Shown here: piece after piece, positions 1 through 7,727 of the stretch
Layout: each line of letters begins with the position of its first letter
Position numbering within the stretch: the stretch's first letter is position 1
Assembly: GCA_035253645.1 (NCBI GenBank)
Contig: DATFBW010000276.1
Location: 1-13,796, forward strand
DNA: 13,796 nt
Source of the DNA: DASYRX01 sp035253645
GTDB taxonomy: Bacteria > Gemmatimonadota > Gemmatimonadetes > Gemmatimonadales > Gemmatimonadaceae
Direction: 5' to 3'
Translations under genes and position numbers: made by a program
The notes under the pieces: generated by a model
What the model was told of the DNA's origin: nothing
Databases searched by the model: none
Seen by the model: only the letters and a program-made list of their open reading frames with translations

Positions 1-138
1 GCGGTCTTTGGCCGAGCGTTCCCGCTGCTCGGCCAACTCGCGCACCGTTCGTTTGACGTCTCGAGGGACGAGGTCGAACACGAACGCAGCGATCCCGAGA
101 ATGACCAGGACGAAGGCAATGCGGAGCGTGGTGGACAT
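1..138 (-). CDS. Small membrane protein, N-terminal 46 residues, cut by the window edge
   Basis: An ATG at 138-136 opens a frame that stays open to base 1. It begins MSTTLRIAFVLVILGIAAF, a short N-terminus followed by one hydrophobic segment (about residues 5-20). A charged stretch rich in Arg, Lys and Glu follows (about 22-46) and could be a juxtamembrane helix or coiled coil. A GGGAG ribosome-binding site lies about five bases upstream of the ATG, which supports this start. It follows the His-rich gene on the same strand after a 71-bp gap, so it may belong to the heme A operon or have its own promoter. I do not recognise the family. The C-terminus lies outside the window, so no function is proposed. 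Confidence 0.6.
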   Translation of the reverse strand, partial: MSTTLRIAFVLVILGIAAFVFDLVPRDVKRTVRELAEQRERSAKDR

Positions 139-209
139 ACAGTCTCCCGGGTGATCCTCTACCCAGGACGACCGACCCCCCTCGTCCGTATCGGTCTGCT
201 AGTGAGCCG

Positions 210-563
210 CTAGAATCCCGTCAGCCACTGCCTAACGCGATAGATCTCCTCGCTCATCGCACGATGGGCGCTGAAGTCGCGTTCCAGGGCGGCCAGCAAC
301 TCTTCGGCATCGATCTCGTAGTCGTCGCCCTCCGTATTCCAGCTCCGACTCGTCCACTCGCGCACACGCACCTGCCCGCTCTCCGGGCGCCCGATAAGCA
401 GCAGGCGTTCCGGTTCTCCGTGGCCAGCCGCGACGCGCAAGGTGAGAAACTCACTCGTTACATCGTGATGTTCGACTTCGCTCGGCGCGCGGTGCGCGTG
501 CCCGTGCGCGGTATGATCGTGATGCCGGCGCAGATGCTGACGTGCGAGTGTTGGCGAGATCAT
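210..563 (-). CDS. Hypothetical 117-aa protein with His-rich N-terminus, last complete gene of the heme A synthesis operon
   Basis: The ATG at 563-561 overlaps the ctaB stop as ATGA, the same coupling seen at the ctaA-ctaB junction. I therefore chose this start over a much longer upstream extension, which would run antisense-like through ctaB. A GGAG lies about ten bases upstream. Residues 10-24 are His-rich (HLRRHHDHTAHGHAH), with more His at 32-33. A mixed hydrophobic and charged part follows (about 38-70), then an acidic segment (about 78-96). There is no signal peptide or membrane helix, so it is probably cytoplasmic. I do not recognise the family. Its place behind ctaA and ctaB, together with the His cluster, suggests metal or heme handling during oxidase assembly, but this is inference. 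Weak hairpins at 166-187 and 170-196 lie downstream of the stop. Confidence 0.7.
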   Translation of the reverse strand: MISPTLARQHLRRHHDHTAHGHAHRAPSEVEHHDVTSEFLTLRVAAGHGEPERLLLIGRPESGQVRVREWTSRSWNTEGDDYEIDAEELLAALERDFSAHRAMSEEIYRVRQWLTGF

Positions 564-1453
564 AGGAGTACTCTCCGATCGATGACCATCGCCACGAACA
601 GAAGCGCGAGATACAGCAGAGAAAACTTGTACAGCTTCCACGCAGCCTCGCTCCACTCCTGCGCGTGGCGCACGCGCCAGACACCATGCAGCAGAAGCGC
701 GTCGAGCGCTAGGGTACTTGCGAAGTACACCCAACCGAATGCAGCGAGCGCGACAGGAAGCAGAGTGAGCGCGACCAGGATGCATGTATACCATAACATT
801 TCGTCTTTCGTCTCCCGCTCGCCCCACACGTTAGGCGCCATAGGCACACCGGCGCGCGCGTAATCGCGTTGCTTGAGCAGCGCGAGCGCCCAGAAGTGCG
901 GGGGCGTCCAATAGAAGACGATGAGAAAGAGGTACCAGGCCGTGAGATCGAGCGAACCGGTAACGGCCGCCCAACCAACCAGAGGCGGTATGGCACCCGC
1001 CGCACCGCCGATGACGATGTTTTGGGGCGTCGATCGTTTGAGAAGCCGAGTGTAGACGAACACGTACGAGTAGAAGCCTGCCAGCGCCAACGCCGCCGTG
1101 AGAACGTTTACGAACGCCGCGAGCAGCCACGTGGCCGCCGCCGCCAGGGCGACGCCGAACGCCAGGACCGCAGCCGGAGCGAGTCGTCCACCTGGAATGG
1201 GGCGCAGACGCGTGCGCGTCATGGTCTCATCGATGTCACGGTCGAGGTACATGTTGACCGCGTTGGCGCCGCCGGCCATCAAATAACCGCCTAACGCCAC
1301 AAGGAGAACTGTGCGCCAGCCCGGTGACCCCGCGACATACATCGGGGCGATTGTCGTAACGAGAAGGAGTGAAATGATCCGCGGCTTCGTGAGGGAGACG
1401 AAATCGCGCAGGGTCGTGTTGGACGTCGCCCGGGCCACGCTCGCGTGTGTCAT
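560..1453 (-). CDS. ctaB: Protoheme IX farnesyltransferase (heme O synthase)
   Basis: Integral-membrane UbiA-family prenyltransferase that attaches a farnesyl group to protoheme IX to make heme O, the substrate of CtaA. The 297 residues match the family's usual size. The aspartate motif N67-x3-D71-x3-D75, which binds Mg-diphosphate, lies in the first loop, followed by the RPIPGGR element (84-90). The second conserved loop reads YTRLLKRSTPQNIVIGGAAG (134-153). The heme O synthase signature YWTPPHFWALALLKQRDYAR spans 181-200, with AGVPM directly after it. About nine hydrophobic segments are visible. The start at 1453 overlaps the ctaA stop as ATGA and has GAGG and AGGG just upstream. The stop overlaps the next gene in the same way. 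It carries two copies of the CGTTAGGC motif (829-836 and 1289-1296). Confidence 0.96.
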   Translation of the reverse strand: MTHASVARATSNTTLRDFVSLTKPRIISLLLVTTIAPMYVAGSPGWRTVLLVALGGYLMAGGANAVNMYLDRDIDETMTRTRLRPIPGGRLAPAAVLAFGVALAAAATWLLAAFVNVLTAALALAGFYSYVFVYTRLLKRSTPQNIVIGGAAGAIPPLVGWAAVTGSLDLTAWYLFLIVFYWTPPHFWALALLKQRDYARAGVPMAPNVWGERETKDEMLWYTCILVALTLLPVALAAFGWVYFASTLALDALLLHGVWRVRHAQEWSEAAWKLYKFSLLYLALLFVAMVIDRRVLL

Positions 1454-2394
1454 CCCTGAGCCTCGGCGACAGATATTGCGGCTACGCGTGAGGTCTGGCG
1501 CGCCGGCGCGTAGCGGCGCGCGGTCAGGAGAAACCCGACGGCGAAGACCCAGATGAGGGTTCCGACAGCTTCGTGCAGGGATCGCAGCACGAGCGGGAGG
1601 TTGAGCGTTACGAGAAAGGCTGCCAGGACGACCTGCGCCAACACACCAGCCAGCGTTAGGCGCGCCAGCGGAACAACGGCGGACTCTCCACGTCGCGTAA
1701 CCGCAATTGCGAGTGCCGCGGTATGAAACAGCAGAAGGAAGGCGATCAGGCGGTGAACGTACTGCACGTGCTGCACAGGCGCGGTTGGTAGGAGTGAACC
1801 GCTACAGAGCGGGAAGCCCACACAGGCCGTGTTCGCGCCGGGGAGGTGGGCGGTAAGCGCTCCGAAGACGAGCGCGAGAAATACAAGCCCCGCGGCGGCC
1901 GTCGCCCCGCGAACCGTGCGCGGCGACACGTTAGGCAGCTTTGCGGCAGCCGGGCGGCTGCGTTCAAGCGCCACGAGCAGCACCGCCAGGAGCGACATCG
2001 CGATGGCCAGGTGTGTGACGATCACTGCCTTGTTCGCCAGTTCGTATTTCACGGTTGCCGCGCCAAACAGAGCGGCGGCGATGACGAGGCCGGCGGCCAG
2101 CATCGTGGGGCGCAAGACGCCCCCGGGACCCGAGAAACCCTGCCGGCGGCGCCTAACGAACGCGAAGGCGGCGAGCACGACGATCGCGAGCGTCAACGCT
2201 GCGGCGATGTACCGATGCGTCACCTCGATGATGAGGTCCGGGCGTTCCAGCGGCGGTATCCAGTATCCCGCGCACTGCGGCCAGTGGTCTCCGCAACCCA
2301 TCCCGGACCCGGTGATGCGAACGATCGCTCCAAAGACGATCTGGCCAAAGGCCAGCACGAGCGTGAGCCACGCAAGGCGGCGAAACGTCGTCAC
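1450..2394 (-). CDS. ctaA: Heme A synthase, COX15/CtaA family
   Basis: Membrane enzyme that oxidises the C8 methyl of heme O to a formyl group, giving heme A for aa3-type oxidases. It has 314 residues and eight predicted membrane helices in two four-helix halves. Expected residues are present: the Cys pair C34/C41 in GSGMGCGDHWPQC, E57 and H60 in EVTHRY, H128 in VTHLAIA, the second Cys pair C191/C197 in CVGFPLC, H214 in YVHR and H274 in LHEAVG. Two extracellular Cys pairs are typical of the Bacillus-type CtaA rather than the mitochondrial type, which lacks them. The start is GTG at 2394, overlapping the previous stop (GTGA), with no clear ribosome-binding site, so translation is probably coupled. 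Motif copies lie at 1654, 1929 and 2151. Confidence 0.95.
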   Translation of the reverse strand: MTTFRRLAWLTLVLAFGQIVFGAIVRITGSGMGCGDHWPQCAGYWIPPLERPDLIIEVTHRYIAAALTLAIVVLAAFAFVRRRRQGFSGPGGVLRPTMLAAGLVIAAALFGAATVKYELANKAVIVTHLAIAMSLLAVLLVALERSRPAAAKLPNVSPRTVRGATAAAGLVFLALVFGALTAHLPGANTACVGFPLCSGSLLPTAPVQHVQYVHRLIAFLLLFHTAALAIAVTRRGESAVVPLARLTLAGVLAQVVLAAFLVTLNLPLVLRSLHEAVGTLIWVFAVGFLLTARRYAPARQTSRVAAISVAEAQG

Positions 2395-2636
2395 GATGCG
2401 TGCCCGGCGTGAGGGTCGGCCTGCGCGTTGTTAGGCACCGAGCTTTGCGCGCGCCATGTGACGACAAGCGTCAGCGCGAGCACAAGCGCCGGAAGCGCGA
2501 TCCACAAGAATTCGCGTGCGCGCGGATTGGGCGTAGTGCGAGAGGCCGGTGTGCGGCCCAGCCACCACGCCCGAACGATCATGAGCTCGCCGAAGACGAG
2601 CAGCGCGGTGCAGGACCAAAAGACAAGAGACCTCAT
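2391..2636 (-). CDS. Small two-helix membrane protein resembling the COX2 membrane anchor, head of the heme A operon
   Basis: The frame starts at ATG 2636-2634 and codes for 81 residues. Its stop overlaps the ctaA start by four bases. Two hydrophobic helices are visible (about 4-24 and 44-61), separated by a basic, Pro-rich loop. The second helix begins REFLWIALPALVLALTLVVT (41-60) and is followed by WR. This resembles the 'E-W-T-x-I-P-A-L' second helix of cytochrome c oxidase subunit II. There is no CuA domain; the chain ends in a polar tail with PHAGHAS. A longer upstream extension of the frame is less likely, because it would pass through the intergenic repeat and into the divergent permease. 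The COX2 similarity is by eye. It could equally be an unrelated operon-specific assembly factor. A CGTTAGGC variant (TGTTAGGC, 2429-2436) lies near its C-terminus. Confidence 0.75.
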   Translation of the reverse strand: MRSLVFWSCTALLVFGELMIVRAWWLGRTPASRTTPNPRAREFLWIALPALVLALTLVVTWRAQSSVPNNAQADPHAGHAS

Positions 2637-2645
2637 GGCTGAGAG

Positions 2646-2651
2646 AATGTA
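2646..2651 (-). promoter_or_regulatory. Possible -10 element for the heme A operon (TACATT)
   Basis: On the minus strand TACATT lies nine bases before the ATG at 2636. It matches four of six positions of the TATAAT consensus and fits TANNNT. With normal spacing, transcription would start within about two bases of the start codon, giving a leaderless or nearly leaderless mRNA. There is no convincing Shine-Dalgarno sequence, which agrees with this. No TTGACA-like -35 is visible; that position falls inside the heptamer repeat. This is inference from sequence only. Confidence 0.3.
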
Positions 2652-2657
2652 GCGGGG

Positions 2658-2750
2658 AGGTGCGAGATACGAGGCGCGAGATGCGAGATCAGATACGAGG
2701 GCTAGTGCCTCGCAGCGTCCGTCGCACCTCGTACCTCGCATCTCGCATCT
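2658..2750. repeat. Intergenic heptamer array arranged as an inverted repeat (locus A)
   Basis: The left arm (2661-2700) is a run of 7-bp units TGCGAGA, TACGAGG, CGCGAGA, TGCGAGA, a five-base break, then TACGAGG. The right arm (2722-2749) reads TCGCACC, TCGTACC, TCGCATC, TCGCATC, the reverse complement of the same family. Aligning 2658-2686 with 2722-2750 gives 24 of 29 identities as an inverted repeat. Two of the five mismatches become G-U pairs in RNA, leaving a loop of about 35 bases. The array fills most of the 136-bp divergent spacer between the heme A operon and the amino acid permease, covering both places where -35 elements would be. Confidence 0.85.
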
Positions 2751-2758
2751 GTCAGCAG

Positions 2759-2764
2759 TACCAT
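2759..2764 (+). promoter_or_regulatory. Possible -10 element for the amino acid permease (TACCAT)
   Basis: TACCAT ends eight bases before the permease ATG at 2773 and matches TATAAT at four of six positions. A start site at normal distance would fall on or next to the ATG, giving a leaderless transcript. The bases before the ATG (ACGCCCCC) contain no Shine-Dalgarno sequence, which is consistent. No -35 hexamer is seen; the region is occupied by heptamer repeat units. Confidence 0.3.
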
Positions 2765-2772
2765 ACGCCCCC

Positions 2773-4140
2773 ATGCCAAACCCACCAACACGCGACCCTG
2801 GCGCACTCCCACGCCGGATTGGCTTTTGGAGCGCAGTTGCCATCGTCATTGGGTCGACAATCGGGTCTGGGATCTTCCGGACCCCGGCAGGTGTTGCGGA
2901 CCGCATCCCTGGGCCGCTCCCGCTCATCGCGGTCTGGATCGTGGCGGGCATCTTTGCGCTGTGCGGCGCACTCACGCTCGCGGAAGTCGCGAGCATCCTC
3001 CCGCGGACCGGTGGGTTCTACGCGTTCCTGCGTGACGGATGGTCGCGGCTCCTCGGGTTCCTCTTCGGCTGGTCGCAGCTCGTGATGGTGCGCGCATTCG
3101 CGTTAGGTGCGATCGCGATCACATTTTCGGAGTATCTGCTGCGCGTCTTGGGCTTCGACCCCACCGTGCCACCGTATGACCGCACCGCGCACTATATCGC
3201 GGCGATCGCGATCGTCGTGACCGCTACCTTCAACATCATAGGTGTGCGGTGGGGGTCGCTCGTGACGAACCTAACGACGATCGGCAAGTTTGCCGGCCTT
3301 TCGTTCGTGATTGTCATCGCCCTGCTGATGGGGCTCCCGCAAACAGGCGGAAACTTCACGCCGGCGACACCACCGGGGAGCTTCGCGCTTGGCGCGTTCG
3401 GGCTGGCGCTCGTCTCCGTGCTGTGGGCGTACGACGGTTGGGGGGATTTGAGCTACGTCGCCGGCGAAGTGCAGGAGCCGCAACGCAACCTTCCGCGCGC
3501 GCTCATCGGTGGCACGATCGCCGTCATGGTGATCTACGTGCTGGCGAACCTCGCATATCTCGCCGTGCTCCCCGTGGAACAGATCCGCGTTTCCAAGCTC
3601 GTCGCGGCGGACGTCGCGCAGGCTGTCATCGGACGTCCGGGTGCAGTGATCGTTTCCGCCACGGTCATGGTCTCGACGTTCGGAACGCTGAGCGCCGTTT
3701 TGCTGACCACACCGCGTATCCTCTTTGCGATGGCCGATGACGGATTGTTGTTCCGGCCCATCGCCGCTGTGCATCCGCGGTACGAAACGCCGTTCATGGC
3801 GATCGGCCTGGTTGCGACGTTAGGCGCTATTTTCGTGCTGTTCTTCCCATTCGAGCAGCTGGCGGACTTCTTCGTGACGGCGATGATTCCGTTCTATGCT
3901 CTGGGCGTAGCGGCGGTGTTCCGCCTCCGGCGCCGCGGTGCCGTGTCGCCCTACCGCACCCCCGGCTATCCGATCGTTCCGCTGCTGTTCATCGCGTCCG
4001 TAGTGTACCTCATGATCAATGGCCTCATCGCGCCGGAGGCTCGGCGCAACACGGCCATCATCTTCGGTGTGATCCTTTTGGGAGTCCCTGTTTATTACCT
4101 CATCGAGCGACGGCGGCGGCCACCGGCGGCCGTGGCGTGA
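2773..4140 (+). CDS. APC-superfamily amino acid permease, LAT/SteT-like
   Basis: Inner-membrane amino acid transporter of 455 residues with about 12 hydrophobic segments, the usual APC size. The first helix carries the substrate-binding glycine motif GSTIGSGIF (27-35). Residues 68-100 hold the conserved EVASILPRTGGFYAFLRDGW block (71-90) of helices 2-3. The stretch AYDGWGDLSYVAGEVQEPQR (219-238), followed by NLPRA, closely resembles the 'YDGW..L..V..E..NP.RNLPRA' signature of LAT-type exchangers and bacterial SteT (Ser/Thr exchange). The later segment around VLPVEQIRVSKLVAADV also fits LAT proteins. The exact substrate cannot be told. The gene is monocistronic, divergent from the heme A operon and followed by a strong hairpin. 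No Shine-Dalgarno sequence is visible. Its only two TTA leucine codons both lie in GTTAGG motif copies (3101 and 3818). Confidence 0.9.
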   Translation: MPNPPTRDPGALPRRIGFWSAVAIVIGSTIGSGIFRTPAGVADRIPGPLPLIAVWIVAGIFALCGALTLAEVASILPRTGGFYAFLRDGWSRLLGFLFGWSQLVMVRAFALGAIAITFSEYLLRVLGFDPTVPPYDRTAHYIAAIAIVVTATFNIIGVRWGSLVTNLTTIGKFAGLSFVIVIALLMGLPQTGGNFTPATPPGSFALGAFGLALVSVLWAYDGWGDLSYVAGEVQEPQRNLPRALIGGTIAVMVIYVLANLAYLAVLPVEQIRVSKLVAADVAQAVIGRPGAVIVSATVMVSTFGTLSAVLLTTPRILFAMADDGLLFRPIAAVHPRYETPFMAIGLVATLGAIFVLFFPFEQLADFFVTAMIPFYALGVAAVFRLRRRGAVSPYRTPGYPIVPLLFIASVVYLMINGLIAPEARRNTAIIFGVILLGVPVYYLIERRRRPPAAVA

Positions 4141-4174
4141 CGATGGCGTCTTTGGCCCGTCAGCTTGGAAACGA

Positions 4175-4217
4175 AAGCTGTGAGCTCCCGGCTATCGGTT
4201 GAAGAGCTTCGAGCTCC
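4175..4217. repeat. Degenerate GAGCTC-type heptamer units (locus D)
   Basis: Two pairs of 7-bp units occur in the convergent spacer: AAGCTGT-GAGCTCC at 4175-4188 and GAGCTTC-GAGCTCC at 4204-4217, with 15 bases between them. They are related to the reverse complement of the units at 7791-7825 (GGAGCTC family). The GAGCTC core is a palindrome, so neighbouring units can pair with each other. The array is short and degenerate, so it is weaker evidence than loci A to C. Confidence 0.45.
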
Positions 4218-4226
4218 AAAATGCAA

Positions 4227-4253
4227 GGGCCCGTGAGGAGTACTCACGGGCCC
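4227..4253. terminator. Bidirectional terminator-like hairpin between convergent genes
   Basis: GGGCCCGTGAG (4227-4237) and CTCACGGGCCC (4243-4253) form a perfect 11-bp stem with a five-base loop. It lies 87 bases after the permease stop on the plus strand and 21 bases after the TonB receptor stop on the minus strand. No long T run follows on either side; on the minus strand the next bases are TTGCATTTTGG. It is probably a shared terminator or mRNA 3' end stabiliser for the two convergent genes. Confidence 0.75.
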
Positions 4254-4274
4254 ATCGTTCGTTAGGCAGTATCG

Positions 4275-7200
4275 TTAGAACGAATAGCGCAGCGTCAACA
4301 GCATCCGATAGAAGTTCGCCTCGGAACTGGCACGCTTGATGAATGCCCCGGCCGACGTCGCCGTCGGATCGGTGTTTGTGCGCAGACGCGAATCGAACTC
4401 GAAGCCGTTCACCGACTGCGTGAGCGATCCGACCGTACGTGCGCGGAGGATGAGCGCCTGCTGTTGCGGGAAGTTCTGACTCAGCGTCGGCAGCGACCAC
4501 TGGCCCCAATCCTTGTTCAGGAAGTTGAGGAAGTTCAGGATGTCGAGCTGCACGGCCAGGCGCTGTCCACGCACTGCCGGCAGCGATTGCCGGATCGAGA
4601 AGTCCATCCGGTTCTGCCAGGGTCCGCGGCAGCTGTTGCGCTTCATGATCTGACCGCGCTGCTCGTCGAGGCACGAGTTCTCGCTCACGAAGTTATCGAA
4701 GTCCTGTGCCATTGCCGCGTTAGGCACGAACACGCCGCCCACGAGCGTACCGAACGCGATGTTGGGATCGGTCGGGCCTGTCGGGATATAGATCGGATCG
4801 TTGCCGTTGAACCCGTCGCCGTTGAGGTCACCGTTCGCGGTGTAGGTGAGCACCGAGCCCGAGGTCCCCTCGTAATACAGCGACAGGTTGGTTGTCCAAC
4901 TCTTCCATGGCAACGTGTAGTTCCCCGAGGCGACGACACGGTGCGGGCGGTCGAAGTACGAGTCGGCGAGCGGCGGATCCGTGATCGATTCGAACGGCTG
5001 CATGCCGTTACGCCAGTTCGAGATCGCCCGGTCAGACGTTAGGCTCTGCACGTCCTTCGACTCGAGGTACGTGTACGACGTCATGAGATCGAGGTCCCCG
5101 CCAAAGCTCTTGCGGAGCTGACCCGACACGGACCAGTTGTAGTCCTTCGACTGGTTCGTTACCTCGATCACGCCTTCGCTGAACGCGACAGCCGGCCGAC
5201 CGATCGTGGTGACCACGCGGCGCGCACCGGGCGTGACGCTCATGGAGTCGGCCCAGTACAGCCAGCGGCCGGTGCGATCCGTGATCGGCCCACCTGTGCT
5301 GCGCTGCAACGGATCGCGGATATTCCGATCGACAACCAGCACGCCATTGATCGCCTTACGATAGAGACCTTCGAACGTGAAGATCGTCCCCCACGGCAGC
5401 TGTCTGTCGAAGCCTAACGAGCCCGTGAAGTTCTGTGGATACTTGAAGTTTGGATCCGTAATGTTGATGCCGGCCGTCCCGGCCTGCCCCGGCAGTGGCG
5501 CCGGCTGGCCGGCGCACGACCGCGGCAGCTGGTCCACATCGGTCGTGAATGCCGGAACCTGTCCCGTGCCCGAGCACAAAAGACGCACGAGACCGAGCCC
5601 GGTGTTCGCGTACGCGTTGCCGATCATGATGAGCGGCGGTGGTCCGGTGAAGATTCCGACCACCGCGCGTATCTGATTCTTGCGATCCCCCGTCGGATCG
5701 AAGTTGAGACCGATGCGTGGCGACCAGAGGATTTGCGTTTCCGGCTTCACGTCCGTGCGCACGTCGGTGATGCCTGCCGCGGTGAACCGCGCCGCGATGG
5801 TGTCGTTTGCTACCGGTGCATCGCCGAACTGCGGAACGTCGACGCGCAGCCCATATGTCAGCGACAGCCTGTCCGTCAGGTTCCACTGATCCTGCGCATA
5901 GACACTGTACTGCCCAACATTGAACTCGGCTGCGATCGGTCCGCCGTTGCTGTACGCGAACGCGTAGTTCAGCGGCGTATTGTTTCGGAGCGCGGCGATC
6001 GTCGCGAATTTGTAGGCGCCGAACGCTTGCTGAGCAAAGTTGTTGAAGATGTCGGTGTTCTCGTAGCGCGCACCGAACGTGAACGTGTGCTCGTTCCATG
6101 GGAACGTGAAGTTGTTTTGTAGCTCGAGGATCTTCTGATCCAACAAGTTCCCAGGCGAGAACTGCTCGGTGCCGACCGTGATCGACGCAGTCGGGCTGGT
6201 TTGCTGTGCGGGCGGTGCACCAAGGGGCACGACGCCGATCGAAATCTCAGGAGCGACAACAGGCACAATTCGCTCATCCTTCACTGTGTTGTAGCCGAGG
6301 ATGAACTCATTCGACTTGCCTCCGCTGAAGTAGCTATAGAGCTGAACGACAGAAGAGTTGTTCGTGTTTTTCGTGGTGAAAGCGTTCGACGAGAGTCTGA
6401 ATCCGGAGCTTTGCACACCCACTGCTGTGTTGAACGACGTTGCGTTACGAGAGAAGGCGTCCGATTCAGCAGTGTTCATCAGCTGGCGCAACACAAGTCG
6501 ATGATTCTCGCTGAGCTGGTAGTCGAGTCGCGCAAAGAGGTTCGTTAGCGGATTCTCGTTGTTGACGCGACCGGACGATCCCACATCAAATCGGCTGGCC
6601 AGTGCCTGGCGTACCGCTTCGATGGAGTCGCTGGCGACAATGCCGGCTTCGTTCGATGTCTGCCCCACGAAAGGTCCGCTCGCCGGTTGGGAACGCTGCT
6701 GAAACTCCGGTGCGATGAAGAAGTGCAGTTTGTTCTTGATGATCGGGCCACCGAACGTGAATCCGAATTGCTGAACTTCGAGCTCGGAGTTTCTGATTAC
6801 CGGCTCGTTCGCACCAAACTTGGAGTCGCGATAGGCGAAGAACGCACTGCCACTGAAGTCGTTCGTGCCGCTCTTCGTCACGGCGTTGAGCAACATCCCC
6901 GAGAAGTTGCCGTGCCGCACGTCCGAGGGGCTCAGAAGAACCTGCATCTCTTTAACTGCATCAATAGAGATGAGTCGTCCGCCCGTGGCGCCGCCCGGCG
7001 TACCACCGGATGATCCGAGGCCGAAGCGATCGTTCTGACTGGCGCCGTCGATCGTGAAGTTATTGAAACGGTTGTAGGTGCCACCGGCGCTCGGCCCACC
7101 ATCGAGCGGTCGCACGACCTGCGGTGAGATTTTGACGAAGTCGACGATGTCGCGACTCAGCGTTGGAATGCGCTGCAGCATCGAGTCGCTGAGCGTCGTC

Positions 7201-7622
7201 TCCACGCCCTGGCGGCTGGATGAGAAATCGCTGGTTGTTGCGACGACTGTGACGCCGGCGATTTGCGCAGCCTGCTGCCCCAGCCTGAAATCGACCTGCG
7301 TCGTTTGCGAAAGTGAGACGATGACGTTGTCACGCGTTTGCGGCTGAAACCCGATGCGCCGCGCAGTAACGCTGTAAGGGCCTCCGGCTTCGAGCGCAGG
7401 GATGAGGTAGCGACCGTTGTCGCGGCTAAGCCCGCCGACGGTGTAGCCCGTTTGCCGCTGAACGATCTGAATCTGCACCTGGCCGAGGGGGTTTCCCGCA
7501 GAGTCGGTCACGAGGCCACCGATGGCCCCCGTGGTCACTCCCTGGCCCGCAACGCTACTGAGTGGAACCGCACCGAGTAGGGCGATGGCGCTGAAAACCG
7601 CCAATCGACGCTTCAGTGTCAT
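4275..7622 (-). CDS. TonB-dependent receptor with N-terminal carboxypeptidase-regulatory-like domain (Oar-like)
   Basis: Outer-membrane receptor of 1115 residues. A signal peptide is clear (KRR, then a hydrophobic run at about 7-22, with likely cleavage near AGQG at 25-28). Residues about 32-115 form a carboxypeptidase-regulatory-like beta-sandwich (GxVTDSAGNPLGQVQIQI start, GGPYSVTARRIGF end). The plug follows at about 130-255, with NNFTIDGASQNDRFG and MLLNAVTKSGTNDFSGSAFF. The rest is a beta-barrel ending in LLTLRYSF, the C-terminal Phe expected by the BAM machinery. A calcium-binding-like loop GDLNGDGFNGNDPI lies near residue 940. This architecture is expanded in Acidobacteriota, Gemmatimonadota and Bacteroidota. 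No TonB/ExbBD, SusD or substrate-specific neighbour is present, so the ligand is unknown. AGGA sits nine bases before the ATG. All three CGTTAGGC copies are in the C-terminal third (4718, 5037, 5412). Confidence 0.93.
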   Translation of the reverse strand: MTLKRRLAVFSAIALLGAVPLSSVAGQGVTTGAIGGLVTDSAGNPLGQVQIQIVQRQTGYTVGGLSRDNGRYLIPALEAGGPYSVTARRIGFQPQTRDNVIVSLSQTTQVDFRLGQQAAQIAGVTVVATTSDFSSSRQGVETTLSDSMLQRIPTLSRDIVDFVKISPQVVRPLDGGPSAGGTYNRFNNFTIDGASQNDRFGLGSSGGTPGGATGGRLISIDAVKEMQVLLSPSDVRHGNFSGMLLNAVTKSGTNDFSGSAFFAYRDSKFGANEPVIRNSELEVQQFGFTFGGPIIKNKLHFFIAPEFQQRSQPASGPFVGQTSNEAGIVASDSIEAVRQALASRFDVGSSGRVNNENPLTNLFARLDYQLSENHRLVLRQLMNTAESDAFSRNATSFNTAVGVQSSGFRLSSNAFTTKNTNNSSVVQLYSYFSGGKSNEFILGYNTVKDERIVPVVAPEISIGVVPLGAPPAQQTSPTASITVGTEQFSPGNLLDQKILELQNNFTFPWNEHTFTFGARYENTDIFNNFAQQAFGAYKFATIAALRNNTPLNYAFAYSNGGPIAAEFNVGQYSVYAQDQWNLTDRLSLTYGLRVDVPQFGDAPVANDTIAARFTAAGITDVRTDVKPETQILWSPRIGLNFDPTGDRKNQIRAVVGIFTGPPPLIMIGNAYANTGLGLVRLLCSGTGQVPAFTTDVDQLPRSCAGQPAPLPGQAGTAGINITDPNFKYPQNFTGSLGFDRQLPWGTIFTFEGLYRKAINGVLVVDRNIRDPLQRSTGGPITDRTGRWLYWADSMSVTPGARRVVTTIGRPAVAFSEGVIEVTNQSKDYNWSVSGQLRKSFGGDLDLMTSYTYLESKDVQSLTSDRAISNWRNGMQPFESITDPPLADSYFDRPHRVVASGNYTLPWKSWTTNLSLYYEGTSGSVLTYTANGDLNGDGFNGNDPIYIPTGPTDPNIAFGTLVGGVFVPNAAMAQDFDNFVSENSCLDEQRGQIMKRNSCRGPWQNRMDFSIRQSLPAVRGQRLAVQLDILNFLNFLNKDWGQWSLPTLSQNFPQQQALILRARTVGSLTQSVNGFEFDSRLRTNTDPTATSAGAFIKRASSEANFYRMLLTLRYSF

Positions 7623-7727
7623 GGATAAGTCCTGTGAGAAGAAGATGAGGCTCGTTCAGCCAGGGAGCCCTGAGCGTGCAGATCCGGAGCGGAGCGAGCA
7701 CGACAAGCAAAAACTGATAGCGCGGAA

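Noticed and set aside
564..827. N-terminal extension of the His-rich gene into ctaB
   Set aside because: It would overlap 268 bases of ctaB with low-complexity Arg/Ala/Ser sequence. The ATGA overlap at 560-563 gives a coupled start of the kind seen in the neighbouring genes.
264..863. 199-aa plus-strand open frame antisense to ctaB and the His-rich gene
   Set aside because: Arg/Ser-rich shadow translation of a high-GC antisense frame. It has no family features, and ctaB in the overlapping frame is unmistakable.
1829..2434. Two long overlapping plus-strand frames opposite ctaA
   Set aside because: Both are shadows of ctaA, which is supported by all its conserved Cys and His residues.
2637..2996. 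N-terminal extension of the small COX2-like gene
   Set aside because: It would run through the heptamer repeat and antisense to the permease start. The extra residues look like shadow translation.
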